Assembly: GCF_018873765.1 (NCBI RefSeq)
Contig: NC_057922.1
Location: 17,063,563 to 17,127,562, forward strand
DNA length: 64,000 bases
Reading direction: 5' to 3'
From: Telopea speciosissima
Lineage: Eukaryota > Streptophyta > Magnoliopsida > Proteales > Proteaceae
A program made the position numbers and the translations under genes. This document shows positions 27,601-38,712 of the stretch, in pieces. Position 1 is the stretch's first letter. Every line of letters starts with the position of its first letter. The notes under the pieces were generated by a model. It ran no database searches. It had not been told where the DNA came from and saw only the letters and a program-made list of their open reading frames with translations.

Positions 27601-30328
27601 ATATATGTGTCCTTTTGCACTTTGACCTCCAAAAAAGACCAAGATGAGAGCTCATGAAATTGAAAGAAACATTTGTGTAAAATCCCCTAGTCTAGATTGC
27701 AAATTAAGTTAATTATTCAAAAGAAGATGAAATATATTACCATGTTTCAGTTAGTAAATCAGAATATCATCAAGTGCTACTAGAATGGGTTGCCAAAGTC
27801 AATCCTTTCTCAACTCTATCACATTCTATATATGACATTGCATATGCAATACATTATCACAAGGTAAAGTCCCTCAACCTCATACAAGCCATTTATTATT
27901 GTACAGAAAACAGTCTTTTTCTTTCTCTAACATTTGTGTGTTGTATGTTCATTTGAATCTGACTACTTTAAGTACTACAAAAATGGCAAGGATAAAGAGA
28001 AAAAACGTAAGAGGATAATATAATTCTACTTTAATTGCGAGCTGCTTCCTTATATAAACTCTTAAGCACTGTTATCTTTGTTGCATATGTAAGTGAGGGA
28101 AAGTGTTACTCTCACAACATTCTTTGGTTGCAAAGGAGAATGGAGAATTAATGACGGGGTTTCCATCACTATCTTTCCTACTTTTTCATGGGACACATTT
28201 TGGAGGCTACCTTAAGAAAAGTAACTTTTTTCGTGCACATAAGTTTTTCTTAAGTTTGGTAGAATTTTACTTGGTTATTTCAGTAATTATAAACCCAAAT
28301 ATTAAAAGCTATAATCATATGTTGATTCTGCACAACCTATAAATTTAAAAGGTAGGATGAAGGTTCCAACCAAAATGTTACTGCACATCTTTTTATTTTT
28401 TTTTTTGGATAGGTATGCACTTTTTTTTTCTAAATATAATATGCAAAGGCAAACATATATGTTATTACTTAACCTTTTTCTAGTATTATGACAATAGTAT
28501 TTGAGGCATTTGCCATAAATTTCTTGAATGCCACACAGGCTTCCAATTAGTCACTTTTGAACGCTCTAATAAGTAGTGATTAGCAATGCCTTGGTATGGT
28601 GCAACTCTGCTCTAGGAAGCATAATTAAATAATTCATTACTATTTTAAATGCTTCTAAATTTTTCGACTGACCCACATTTTAAGAAATCAGAACCAGCTG
28701 AACTGAATGATTCAGGAAACTGCAAATTCCAATTTCTAATTTTTTATAACTGGACCTCCGTTGGGTTGCAAGTGGAATTAAAAGGAAGGGAAGGAAAGGG
28801 AAATTTTCATACTTAAAAAAAGAAACTTTGTAATTATTACTCCATGTGACTATATCACTTTGTAGGTTTAAAAATTTTCACTTTCCTTCCCTTTAATTTC
28901 CCTTGCAACCTAAAGAAAAGTAACTTTTTTCCTGCACATAAGTTTTTCTTAAGTTTGGTAGAATTTTACTTGGTTATTTTAGTAATTATAAACCCAAATA
29001 TCAAAAGCTATATTCATATGTTGATTCTGCACAACCTATAAATTCAAAAGGTAGGATGAAGGTTTCAACCAAAATGTTACTGCACATCTTTTTTTTTTTT
29101 TTTTTCGGATAGGTATGCACATATTTTTTTCTAAATATAATATGCAAAGGCAAACATATATGTTATTACTTAACCTTTTTCTAATATTATGACAATAGTA
29201 TTTGAGGCATTTTCCATAAATTTCTTGAAAATTTTCACTTCCCTTCCCTTTAATTTCCCTTGCAACCAAACATACGAAAAGTATAAAGCAGTTGTAGGTT
29301 AGCAGAGTATGGTGAGGCAATCAAGGACCATAAAGAAGAGAATACATGTAAAATACCTTCATTTCTCAAGGGGGCTGGAAGTGGATGGATCATGGAGATT
29401 GGAACCACAAACTGAGGCAAATCATCTGTGAAATCCTCGCTTTTGGGCTCTATGAAGGCATTATTTATCTGATTAGGAATCTTTTCTCTAGGAAGAACAA
29501 CAATCCTTGACTCAATCTTGTGCTCTTTAAGACAGACTGCCTGAGATGCTCTCCCTGAAGGAGAAACTTTGCCCCTCTGAGCATTTTGAGGTGAAACAGG
29601 CTCCTTCCCTTTGTCCCTAAAAACTGAAGGTGATCTTTTCTCTCCAGGGGCAGTTTCAGGTGAATCCTTCCCTTTCTGTCTTTTAAATGCCTGAAGTGAA
29701 GCAGAGTCAGATTCAATTCTTCTATCTCTTCTACACATTTCTAATGTCTCTGCTCCTACATGCTCAGGGCAAGTTTGGGTTGAAGAAGATTCTTTTCCCT
29801 TGTTCTTCAGATGTGCCATGGATGAAACAAGCACAGGCTCAACTCTTTTGTCTCTAAACTGCATGGGTCCTGTTCTTTCCTGTCTGTAGCAAGTTTCAGA
29901 TCCATCATTTTCCTCAATTTTTGGTCTTTTAAGTGAACCTTCACCCAAAATGGGTCTGGAGTTAAAACCTGAAGTTAAGGTCTGACCACCCTGTTGCCTG
30001 CGCAATCTTTTCAAAGAAGGTTCAGTCTCTTCTCCTCTGTCCCTTTCTTCTGTTGCCTGATAGATGAACCAAGAAATAATGAAAAATTATACAAAAAGCA
30101 TATTCAAACAAGTTAAAACTTTGCAGAAATACAGAAGATATGCACCTTGGATTCCTCGTACTCAAATATAGCATCTGCAAGAGCTCTATAATTTTCTTCT
30201 TCAATGGGCTCCCAGTTTTTATCAAACAATCTCCACAGATTTTTGAGGACAGGCTTGACAATTTCTTCATGAATGCCAATAGCCTTCATTGCAGCAATGG
30301 CCTTTTCAGCTCTTGGATTCGGTGCCAT
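18664..30328 (-). CDS. SUVR1/2/4-type WIYLD-SET histone methyltransferase-like protein
   Basis: Nuclear chromatin protein of the plant SUVR group, linked in Arabidopsis to H3K9 methylation (SUVR4) and to RNA-directed silencing (SUVR2). Coding exons: 30328-30146, 30056-29357, 27343-26106, 25888-25623, 21789-21723, 21616-21566 and 18798-18664. Phases agree at all joins; the total gives 879 aa. Residues 1-61 are a WIYLD domain ([11 protein letters not shown]). Residues 62-600 are low-complexity linker. Pre-SET cysteines follow ([30 protein letters not shown]). The SET domain has GKGWGL, CEYVGEI, ARFINHRC and ELTWDYGIDF, and the post-SET block is [13 protein letters not shown]. The NHRC and WDYG variants match this subgroup; whether the protein is an active enzyme cannot be read from sequence. 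The end is uncertain: reading through gives [12 protein letters not shown], or a GTAAGT donor after 18702 may splice on to 17562. Introns of 2.0, 3.8 and 2.8 kb hold many repeats. Noncoding 5' exons probably lie up to about 32.6 kb. Confidence 0.93.
20631..21206. repeat. Tandem duplication of about 300 bp in SUVR intron 6
   Basis: Copies at 20631-20935 and 20936-21206 share AACTACCA...GTGTGTTTTTCTACAAT, GGGCCTCGAAACCATCCA and AAATTGGTTAATTAGCACAC in order. Copy 1 also has an internal duplication around CAGGACTTAATTTGGGCATC. The surrounding sequence from about 19860 is rich in CGAAATTTCG-like words. Confidence 0.8.
21991..22157. mobile_element. Small TIR element in SUVR intron 4
   Basis: Ends GAGAACGCTAACCGGT and its approximate inverted copy ACCAGGTAGCGTT, with an internal hairpin around GCCCCTGCACC / GCGCAGGGGC. 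A degraded relative lies at about 6600-7300. Superfamily not determined. Confidence 0.55.
23381..23679. repeat. 165-bp tandem duplication split by a solo LTR
   Basis: Copy 1 (23381-23545) and copy 2 (from 23546) both begin CCAGAATTGA. Copy 2 breaks at 23679 and resumes at 24934 (CCAATCTAGACGATGCCC), matching the end of copy 1 (CCAATCTAAACAATGCCC). This shows what the site looked like before the LTR at 23680-24928 arrived. A distant relative lies at about 55030-55160. Confidence 0.75.
23680..24928 (-). mobile_element. Solo LTR, 1.25 kb, 5-bp TSD, in SUVR intron 4
   Basis: Read on the minus strand it starts TGATGCAGCTCC and ends GAGCTACATTA, short inverted termini with one changed base at the very end. 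It is flanked by TGTGG at 23675-23679 and 24929-24933. The interior carries TAGGGTTT-rich stretches and no coding domain. An alternative is a TIR element with a 7-bp CATGTGG duplication; the TG start and 5-bp duplication favour an LTR. Confidence 0.65.
28213..29228. repeat. 316-bp segment duplicated within SUVR intron 2
   Basis: Copies at 28213-28528 and 28913-29228 begin AAGAAAAGTAACTTTTTT and end AAATTTCTTGAA; they differ at few positions, so the event is recent. A further direct repeat (about 40 bp around CTTCCCTTTAATTTCCCTTG) follows copy 2 and precedes it. Confidence 0.9.
28764..28910. mobile_element. 147-bp MITE between the duplicated segments
   Basis: Starts GGTTGCAAGTGGAATTAAAA and ends with the near inverse TTAATTTCCCTTGCAACC, giving TIRs of about 40 bp. 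It sits exactly between the two 316-bp copies, so its right arm (also found after copy 2 at about 29227-29267) may have mediated the duplication. Confidence 0.65.
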
Positions 30329-32700
30329 TTCTGATCAGAATCTATAATAAGTGTCAATGTAACACCACCTATCTTCGTTCACTGGGGTAAGGAGACGCCA
30401 AAAAATTATCTTAAGTCAGTTGGAAACCTGTAAGAGGGTAAGATACCTCTAAATGAATGTGTTAACTCAACATGATATTGCACATACTAACCAAGCAGAC
30501 ACCATTGGGTGTACAAATTGAAATGAAAGAAGAAAGTTTTTAGTACTGAAAGATATATAAGGAAATAGAAACACTAAACCAATGCACAAAATCGTCCAAC
30601 AACAACAATGGTAATGCACAAAATTGATACAATAAGAACAATGAAAATGCACAAAATCAGTGACCTGGAAGGGGGAGAGACAATAATTACATATTAAAAA
30701 CAAATTAAAGAAAATTTTTAATTACATTGTCAACCTAAAAGCAACAATCTCTCTCTCTCTCTCCCTCTCTCTCTCATAAAAAACAATACCTGATACGTAA
30801 GAAAACAACTGGACCAACACATTAACTGAAATGATCCAGAATTTTTGGAATTCCAGACCCCAATTCAATAAAAAAAAATGGCATCAGTGGAATTTCAGTA
30901 AACATAAAATGCTTTTGACAATAAGAGAATCACCAACAACAAACTCAGCCTTATCCCAACTTAATGGGGTCGGCTACATGGATCGAAACAAAACAAAGTA
31001 GGGAAAACTAAACAAAAAAAGGGGAATGAAGAAATGGGAAGAGAGGAATGTGGAATGAGATGAGAAATGGAAAATAAAAAGAGAAAGAAGGATGAAAGAT
31101 GAAATATAAGAGTAAGAGGAAAGTGGCAAAGCCCAGCAATTCAGGAGAATCTCAGTTAAATGTGGTCGGAAAGAGGTACAGCCCAGCAAGTCAAGAGAAT
31201 CTCAGCCAAATGGAGTCTGGTAATGTTGAATAATACTTTGGACAGCAACGTAAGGTTCCACACTCTAAGGCACAGGTCCATAGAAGGCACGCGGAAGACA
31301 CCTTGTAGAAGCCAAACTACCAAGAAAAATTGCAGACACCTGCAATGACATTGCCACCAGAAAAATGGCACAAAAATTCAACAAACAAAGCATGCAACAA
31401 AGCACACGTGATCAAGTGAATATCACATTACCGACTAGACCAAACCCGTCTTCAATGTCGAGTTGATCGACTGAAACCTGGAAAAGCCCAAAATTGCGCC
31501 TGATTTGTTGATTCAGTATCCTTTGCAAGATTCAAAAAATTGATTAGAAAATTTGTAGGGTTTATATAGGGTAATTTCGGAAATTCGTATTTCATGTTTT
31601 CGCTTTATATTGTCATTGACGAGGATTATTAAGGTTATGAGGAATTTTTTTTAGTGACGGTGAGGATTATTAAGGTTATGAGAAATTCTTGTTGGTGAAG
31701 TAATTAATAGGGTTAAAGAAATTCTTTATAAAAACAGAGAGGCCTGAGGAAAAAAGTTGTAATCCTTTTCTCTATTGCTAGTGAAACTACTCTCATTTCT
31801 TCCTTTGTAAACCCTTTTTTCTATTGTTAGTGAAACTGCTCTCATCTCTTCGTGGACATTAGCACTTGTCCGACCATGTAAATCCTTTCGATGTGATTAT
31901 ATGATTGTTTTCTTTTTCTGTTTTCATTGTGTTTTCTGCATGTGAATAGGCTTCCAAAGGTTTAATCCCAAATCAAACGTTAAAAAAAACAGGTTTCACC
32001 GGCAGAAACAACTACAAGCTTTGAGAAGCATGCCAAACAAGAATCTCTCTCAAAAGCAACATCAACAGCATTCGAAGCACGGAAGCTTCCAACAACTCGG
32101 GCAAGTAAAATGAGGGAAAACAAAAGCTCACACAAGCAAGTTCAACTATTTGAAGCAGCAAACCAGAAGATAACAAAGCTGATGCAGAAGTGAAGTCAAG
32201 TGTATGATCTCAACGGCAGCAGCGTTTGAGAGTGTTTAGAGCTTCATCACCAGTAACAAAACAGATATCAGGGTTTATCATGGTTTCCTTTCCATTACTG
32301 TAATATATGCAGTTTCAAGAGAGAAACCATGCTTCAAATGGAAACAGAGCCGAAAGCAGAACTAGGATCCCAAACGAAGCCATTTTAGGAAAAAAAGTTC
32401 GTCAGAAACCCTCCAAGAAACGCAGAACTTACTGAAAATCGCGTGCCTACCAACGATCAAAAGCGATAGTGGAGCGACATTATCAAGCACATCCACTGAG
32501 GATAGATTGAAAGCTAGGGCACAGCACTAAATACGAACTTCGCCCATTAAAAACACAATAACTTAGAGCTCTTCGCAGATTAAGAGATGAAACAGTGACA
32601 GAGAGAGGAAACCATAAAAAGAAAGAGGGAAGAAAGACGTGAAACGAAACGGCCTGCTCAGCTTCCATTTCAATCAACGTTAACGTTGCGTCATTGGCTG
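30329..32700 (-). promoter_or_regulatory. 5' region of the SUVR gene (probable UTR exons and promoter)
   Basis: Possible noncoding splice signals on the minus strand are TTATTATAG just upstream of the start codon, CTAGTCGGTAATG near 31430 and TTTTCAGTAAGT near 32435. Protein-coding content is absent. A GA/CT microsatellite lies at about 30746-30775. The transcription start is not determined. Confidence 0.35.
30931..31380 (-). mobile_element. RTE LINE 3'-end fragment
   Basis: AACAACAAACTCAGCCTTAT and CCAACTTAATGGGGTCGGCT match the tail of the RTE element at 12478. It is followed by two near-identical 52-bp-spaced copies of a GCCCAGCAA...GAGAATCTCAG word (about 31133 and 31182). Confidence 0.5.
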
Positions 32701-33187
32701 ACTGGGATGAATTAATGAAGTATGACCGGGAGTTTCGAGATGTATAACGTCTTTTCCTATTGACCGTTTGATGAACTTATGACACTCAATAGAATGGTCT
32801 CGATGATCATCCAATGGCTGAGATCTAAAGAAACATACATTTTGGTAGACAACAAAGGTTGGCCTGGCCGCAAGAGGGTCGGGTTGGGTCGAGCTTTTCA
32901 AAAACCTAATCTAACCCCGAGTCCCCTTAGCTGGGCCCAGGCCTAGTCTATCACTGACACAGGTCAGAAAAATTAAATCCTGACATGCCCTCAAGGTTGG
33001 GCCGGGTTGACCCTGATTGCCCCTACCCACGAGAAGAGGTGAGAGAGATGTTGGGGTAGTTATTGTAGGCAAGTTCATCAAGATTTCAAAGTGGCAATGT
33101 TAGCTATTGCCAAGTGTTTTGGGTAAGGATTGGCTAAGTTAATTCCTGCATGTATTTGTATATTTTAGTTATTAAGTATTTGTATTA

Positions 33188-34890
33188 GTTTTTTTTTTGG
33201 TAAATGAGAATTTTATTCCAAGGGGGGGCTAACAAAGCACAAGGATTCAAGATTACAAGCATCTATCAGCCAAGGAATGGAAATCGGCCAATCTGTCTTG
33301 TTAGCCATAGACAAGGCTTTCCGGGCTAAGGAGTGCACAATAGCATTGGCATCCCTAGAGATATGGACAAAAAAAAAGTTTGTCAATCTATATGAAAGCT
33401 AGCAAATGTCTAGAATGATATTAGAAATCAAGGTGGGAGGGGTGGTCGAGTTGTTCATAATGATGTTCCAGGTTATCCGATTCAACATAGACGTGTTGTA
33501 GATCCTTCTCAAATGCCATGATCAAACTCTCATGGATCGCCAGGGCTTCCCCAACAAGGACATCATCAAAGACAATTGGATCTGACCAGGCTCCCAGAAT
33601 ATTGCCCAGGTGATCCCTAATCAAGAAACCAACCCCACTTGATTCTGTATCAGTCGACAAAGCCGCATCATAGTTCACCCAACAACAACCAAGCGGAATA
33701 CTTCTATCAACATCTGCATTCAAGATCGCGACAATCTTGTACTGCGAGGCTTAGAGTTGCCGTCAATCTCCCAAAATTCTTCAAAGGCCTTTTGAGCTTT
33801 GCAAAAAACATCTACTGGAGACCATAGCTTCTTATTAAAGAGTAAGTTATTTCTCGCCAACCGTGAGGTACCAAGCACATGAAGGACACCTGCTCAAAGT
33901 TTCAGCTCCACACGCTTTGATGGGACGGAATTTGTCCCAATTTTGGAGCCACTTCCAAATTTTTGAATCGCCTCCTTGGGGAACCGAGAACGAGAGAGAA
34001 CTTCCAAACAATGCTACCTGGGCGAATGGACACTCAAAGATGATGTGGTCGATTGTTTCAGTTTCCTTTCCGCATCGACTGGGATTCTCCACCTTGTGAG
34101 ACCACTTCTGATAGCTAGACCTTGCTCACATGCTTACCAGAGAAAGGAGTGGATCTTAGGGAGTGTCTTGCAGCTCCAAATTCTTTTCCAGACCATCGGA
34201 GGGATGTCATTCCAGTCATGAATGTGGGAGGAAGAGGGTTGAGCACGAGCTTGATAGTCTCTTTCATTAGTCAATAGATGATAGGTTGATTTGCAAGTGA
34301 AGATTCCGTTTCTTGCTCCCCCGCCCCCAAATCTAGGAATCCGGCCTTGAATGGATGCTGAGAGTGATCTTCTTAATGTGCTTGATATCATCCGGCTGAA
34401 ACCATTGTAGGAGTAAATCATCCTTCCACCTATGATTTTCATGATCAATCAGTTCATGCACCTTATATAGGTTACAACCTTGGGGCCGAGGAGCTTGAAT
34501 CTGTAAATTTGTAGAAGATGGCAGCCAATTACATCCCCAAATACCAATACTAGTGCCTTCACCTACTCTCCAAAGTAGACCTTTTTCAATCACCTTCCTT
34601 CCTTCCAATACACTATGCCATGCCCATGATGGTTTGTGGCCAATCTTTGCCTGAAGGAAGTTCGATTTCGGAAAGTAAATCGCCTTAATAAATCTAGCCC
34701 AAAGGGAGTTAGGATAGGCAAATAGGCGCCAAGCCACCTTGGCAAGTAGGGCCCTGTTCTGCCGAGTAGGTTTTCGAAAACCGAAACCCCCCCTCTACTT
34801 AGATTTGCACAACCTCATCCAAGATATCCAATGAAGTTTACTTTCCTCCTCTTTTTGGCCCCAGAAGAAGTTGGCCATAGCGTTACGAAC
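33188..34890 (-). mobile_element. L1-type LINE 3' fragment with RNase H
   Basis: Minus strand, in order: AWRLFAYPNSLWARFIKAIY and GHKPSWAWHSVLEGRKVIEK (34737-34333), zf-RVT pieces (ERIWSCKTLPKIHSFLW-like near 34134, then CGKETETIDHIIFECPFA near 34050), and an RNase H domain at 33723-33421 (WVNYDAALSTDTE, GFLIRDHLGN, VYVESDN). It ends in a short A tract (T run at 33188-33199 on the plus strand). It is 5'-truncated and carries frameshifts. Confidence 0.85.
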
Positions 34891-34945
34891 AGAATTCAAA
34901 TTTAGTTATTTTTTTGGTAAAGAATTCAAATTTAGTTATTCCCTT
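34891..34945. repeat. Direct repeat GAATTCAAATTTAGTTATT at LINE 5' edge
   Basis: This 19-bp word occurs at about 34891 and again at about 34922, separated by TTTTTGGTAAA. It marks a local duplication at the 5' junction of the L1 fragment. Confidence 0.6.
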
Positions 34946-35220
34946 GGATTGACATTATTCAAATTTAGTATTTATTAAGTGTTCAAGGTCTCACAGGGCC
35001 AAACTTGCACCTACTTTGAAGAGATCTTAAGAACTATTAAGAATGTAATTCCAACTTCCAACCCCATCACCTCTATACATTCTCTATTTATATTTTATAC
35101 ATTTCTAATCTAATCTATGAATGGGGATTTGAACTCTTTACATTGACAATTTGATATCTTCTATTTTTTATTTCTAACGTATGCCTAATTGCCAACCATG
35201 TCTTCAAATTTCCTTGCATA

Positions 35221-35245
35221 TCTCTCTCTCTCTCTCTCTCTCTCT
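35221..35245. repeat. (TC)n microsatellite
   Basis: Uninterrupted TC dinucleotides. Similar tracts lie at 36002-36024 (GA) and about 41446-41469 (TC, inside the solo LTR). Confidence 0.95.
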
Positions 35246-35378
35246 AAACTTATGTGATAAGCTGGTTAGTTGCCATAAAAGACTGTATCGTCAGTCAAAG
35301 ATCAAATCTTTGTTTTGAATCTTTAGATTGTAAAACTAAATCCAAACTAAATCTTTGACCAATTTCTATAACCATTAT

Positions 35379-35754
35379 TGTGTTAGAAAAGAAAAGATAT
35401 TGAGTCAATATTGGATATTGGACTCAATATTGGATTCCTCTAGCAATAGGGATCTTTCCTTGCTTGGAAAGATTTGAAAGCTTGGAGATTGAGTTCGAAT
35501 AGGAAACTCAATATTCTTAGCACATGTGTGCTACTAATTTAGGAGTGAGAGGGTTGTATCATATTTATTCATAATATTGTCTAACCCTAAGCTAATCTCA
35601 CATCCTAGGAAAATCGTGGACCACTCCCCTCCCCTAGAAACCATCGTCTCTCTCTATCTCTCTTGGTGTTTGTTCTTGTTATTGAATGACATCTCTCATT
35701 TGTAATCTTGATCCTTAATTGCTTCCGCGGATCGCTCACTAACTTTCTATCACA
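35379..35754 (+). mobile_element. Possible LTR remnant
   Basis: Begins TGTTAGAAAAG and ends near TTTCTATCACA, with LTR-like composition (paired TATTGGA words, CT tract, TTGCTTCCGC near the end). No target-site duplication is readable. Tentative. Confidence 0.3.
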
Positions 35755-35869
35755 TCAATATCATATATGGATTTCATCATATAAAGAGGAAAAAGAAAAA
35801 TTATCAACCAATACACAAGTAGGATCGCGATCCTCTTGCTATCACCTACTCGTGCGGCCTCACATAGGC

Positions 35870-36026
35870 AGGGGTGAAATGGCCACCCTACCCGACCTGG
35901 GCATGGTGCTCGGGTAGTGGGTAGGGCGGTCATTTTGCCCTTGCCTGGGTGAGGCTGCATGCCGGCCACACAGGCAGGCTGTAGAGGATCCAAATTGTAC
36001 AAGAGAGAGAGAGAGAGAGAGAGAAC
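35870..36026. repeat. GGTAGGG-GGTCATT repeat family plus (GA)n
   Basis: GTGGGTAGGGCGGTCATTTT and surrounding GC-rich words recur at about 40200-40245, 50690-50735 and 61980-62100, often next to GTGTCTAGACAC. It is a dispersed element family that I could not classify. Confidence 0.5.
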
Positions 36027-36066
36027 CTATGTTGCCGCCTTGCCGAAACTTGTAGTAGCAGCTGTT

Positions 36067-36400
36067 GATTCGGTTGACAGCTTGACGGCTTAAATACTTG
36101 AGTCTTGAAGGCTTGAGGGTTTTGTCTTTATGGGAAGGAGAGAACAAAAATGAAACCCTAAAACTAAGAGAGTAAAAGTATAACGAAATAGAAAATTGTG
36201 ATTTGTGAAGTGGGAAGTAGGAACCCTAAAATTAAAGTAGTTAAAACTTTGCCCCTGTCGATTCGGTTGAAGGCTTGAGGATTTCGTCTTTGTGGGAAGG
36301 AGAGAACAAAAATGAACCCTAAAACTAAGGGAGTAAAAGGATAATGAACAGAAAGGTGGGATTTGAGAAATGAGAAGTGGGAATCAAAAAACTAAGAGAG
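36067..36400. repeat. Tandem duplication of about 190 bp
   Basis: Both halves (36067-36259 and 36260-36400) contain GATTCGGTTGA, then GGGAAGGAGAGAACAAAAAT and CCCTAAAACTAAG, then AGTGGGAA. No coding content. Confidence 0.75.
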
Positions 36401-36409
36401 TTAAAAGTT

Positions 36410-36586
36410 AAAATTAGGGTTGAACTAGGTTGGGCCGGGCTTAGCCTGAAGCCTCAACCCAAGCTCGGCCCGACCCTGACCTTGGGCCTAAAAATTTGGA
36501 ACCCTAACCCATCCTCAGGGTTGAAAAATCTGGCCCAAGAAATGTTCGGGCTCAAGGCTCACATGGACCAAACTTACACCCCTATT
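36410..36586. mobile_element. hAT-like MITE, copy 3 (partial)
   Basis: GGTTGGGCCGGGCTTAGCC through ATGGACCAAACTTACACCCC matches the right half of the family seen at 100 and 60277. The left end is missing or too degraded to place. Confidence 0.5.
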
Positions 36587-37103
36587 CGTATCAAAACACA
36601 AAAAAAAAACCAGAATAGCAAAGATAGAGGTGTCAAAAGTTGGCATACATCGTAGACTTGATCCAAACTGATTTCATATTAAAGTCTGAAATCGGACCAA
36701 ATGGGTTAATAAACGGTCGGATGTCGAGCCTAGATCGATTATTAGTTGGGCATTCAAGGTGTCTGGTTGCAATCATCGGACCGATGTACTGGTAACCGGT
36801 GAAGACCAAACGTTTATAGCCCATTTCTAGTCTCATTAACCTGTTTATAGCTTGATAAATTGGTTTATAGCCCGATTAACCCAATTATCTCGTTTAAATA
36901 CTGATTGGGTGGATTATGAGCTGAGATTCTGAGAGGGGAAATTATTAACATGTGCCTTGGTGTCAAACATATGCTCTAATTTAATTCCTTTTCTGATCTT
37001 GTGCTTTCCAAAACCTTTCATATCCACTGTTTGGATCTGATAACTAGTACAACTTAGGCACCTAGTAACGAGTTTAAATTATGGGAAATAGATGGTGATC
37101 ATG

Positions 37104-37248
37104 TCTAGACACATAACCGCCTTGGAACATCTGAGAATTTTTGCATTTATATGGGGGTAAGGCGGTCATTCCCAAACCCCCCAAGGCGGTTATGTGTCTA
37201 GACGTGGTGGTCATTCCCAGACATCCCAAGGTGGTTATGTGTCTAGAC
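37104..37248. repeat. Inverted plus direct repeats of a 22-bp word
   Basis: A 22-bp arm at 37104-37125 starting TCTAGACACATAACCGCC is exactly inverted at 37181-37202, and a near copy follows in direct orientation at about 37226-37248. The rest of 36587-37575 shows nothing else recognisable. Confidence 0.8.
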
Positions 37249-37589
37249 ATTGTCACCAAGCCTAGTGCATGACTGGGTAGTGTTTTTTCTCCCCTAAATT
37301 ATTTATTTCCACTTAGAGTTGGTAAAGGGCACATTAATTGTTCAAATTTATCTTATGTTTTTTGGAAACATAATTTTCCATTGATACATATGGATAACTA
37401 GTCATATTTCTTTAAGCCATTCTAAATTTAAAGGTTTTTCAATTAAGGTCATTAATGGTTTTAAAGGGTTTTACAGTTATGTGAAAGAGAAGACACGTTT
37501 GTACGTTACGAAGATATACAATAAATACAAAAAACATATGCCAATGGTGTCTTCTTCTTCATGGTGCTTCAAGGCCAATAATGAGATAT

Positions 37590-38060
37590 GTTAGAGCAAA
37601 ACACCAATCAAAACATGAAAAGAAACAAAAATAGAGCAAGATCGATGACATAGAGATTTAACGTGGTTCACACACTAGTATGGTGTGCTACATCCACGGG
37701 CAAAGACGAAATTGTTTAACTATGAAAATCGAAGAAAGTTACAATAGAGATCCCTCAAGAACACCCAAAACGGCGTTGCTGCTCTCTCCCAGAAACCTTA
37801 AATTGAAAACCCCAAAATTCTCTCTTTACAACAAAACGGGTAAAGAACATAAATACTCCTCCATCAGATCCGGGTCCTCCTCGCACCCCCACGAGATCAG
37901 TGATGGGTTCTGGGATCGGCCCAAGCCCTCCTCTACCATCACAGATCTCAAAAAAAATTCCATTCGGATCACCACCAAAAATGTCAGAGCGGGTCATTCG
38001 TCGAAACAGATCCAAAAATTCGAGACACACATAACAAGATTCTCTATCTTCTCAATCAAC
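37590..38060. mobile_element. LTR-like fragment
   Basis: TGTTAGAGCAAAACACC near 37590 and GATTTAACGTGGTTCACAC near 37655 are words common in plant LTR retrotransposon termini. No second LTR, no duplication and no coding domain is seen. A 128-codon plus-strand frame (37680-38066) has no recognisable domain. Confidence 0.35.
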
Positions 38061-38298
38061 TCATAAGCCTTATCTACCTCACCCATTGGTGAAAGAAAGC
38101 ACCAATGTACTCAACATATGAACATCAATCCAACCCCTCTTATTATTTGAATAAAAACTTCCAAAGTCTTCTGAAACTCCCCAGCTTTGTAGTAAGACTG
38201 CAAGACAGTTGTTAAGGTGTACTTACCAAAGTCCCAACCCAGAATCTCCATATCCCTCACTCAAATCAATCAAACCAGAACTTTGTAAGGACCTTTAA

Positions 38299-38392
38299 GG
38301 GGAAGTTTTCATACACGGCCTTGTAAGCATGCACGGTCATTGTCCCCTCTCACATACACGACTTACACAGCCGCGTATGAAAACTTTCCCCA
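38299..38392. mobile_element. 94-bp foldback MITE with 8-bp TSD
   Basis: Ends GGGGAAGTTTTCATACACGG and the inverse of TGGGGAAAGTTTTCATACG pair over about 22 bp. Flanked by ACCTTTAA at 38291-38298 and 38393-38400. The duplication length suggests hAT. Confidence 0.8.
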
Positions 38393-38712
38393 ACCTTTAA
38401 TTAGTAACCATTAGGAACACAAAGACCCATTAATTTGGATTGATCGAACACATAATTCGCTTCATCTATCGATTCTTGGCTACCCAACAAGGAACCCGCA
38501 AGCGCTAGCAATCTTTGGACACCGAGAATTCATTACTTCCTTTGCCAAAACCTTTAACTGCGTAGTTTTCTAGGCCCAAGATAGGATTGAAGCCATGGAA
38601 TTATTGTCAGGTTTGGTGAATTTTATCTAGGCTAGATGATGGGTTGGTTCAATGATTTAGTTTTGGATTGTCTATTTAAATGAGAAATAAAATCTTTTAA
38701 GGTAAAGTTTTC

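Larger units (their letters stand above)
32868..35017. mobile_element. hAT-like MITE, copy 2, split by an L1 insertion
   Basis: The left part (32868-33060) has GGGTCGGGTTGGGTCGAGC and TGGGCCCAGGCCTAG; the right end (about 34985-35017) reads GGCCAAACTTGCACCTA. The two parts together match the family at 100, 36410 and 60277. The LINE fragment 33188-34890 lies between them. Confidence 0.55.

Noticed and set aside
37680-38066. 128-codon plus-strand frame as a gene
   Set aside because: It lies in LTR-like sequence, has no domain, and a frame on the other strand overlaps it fully.
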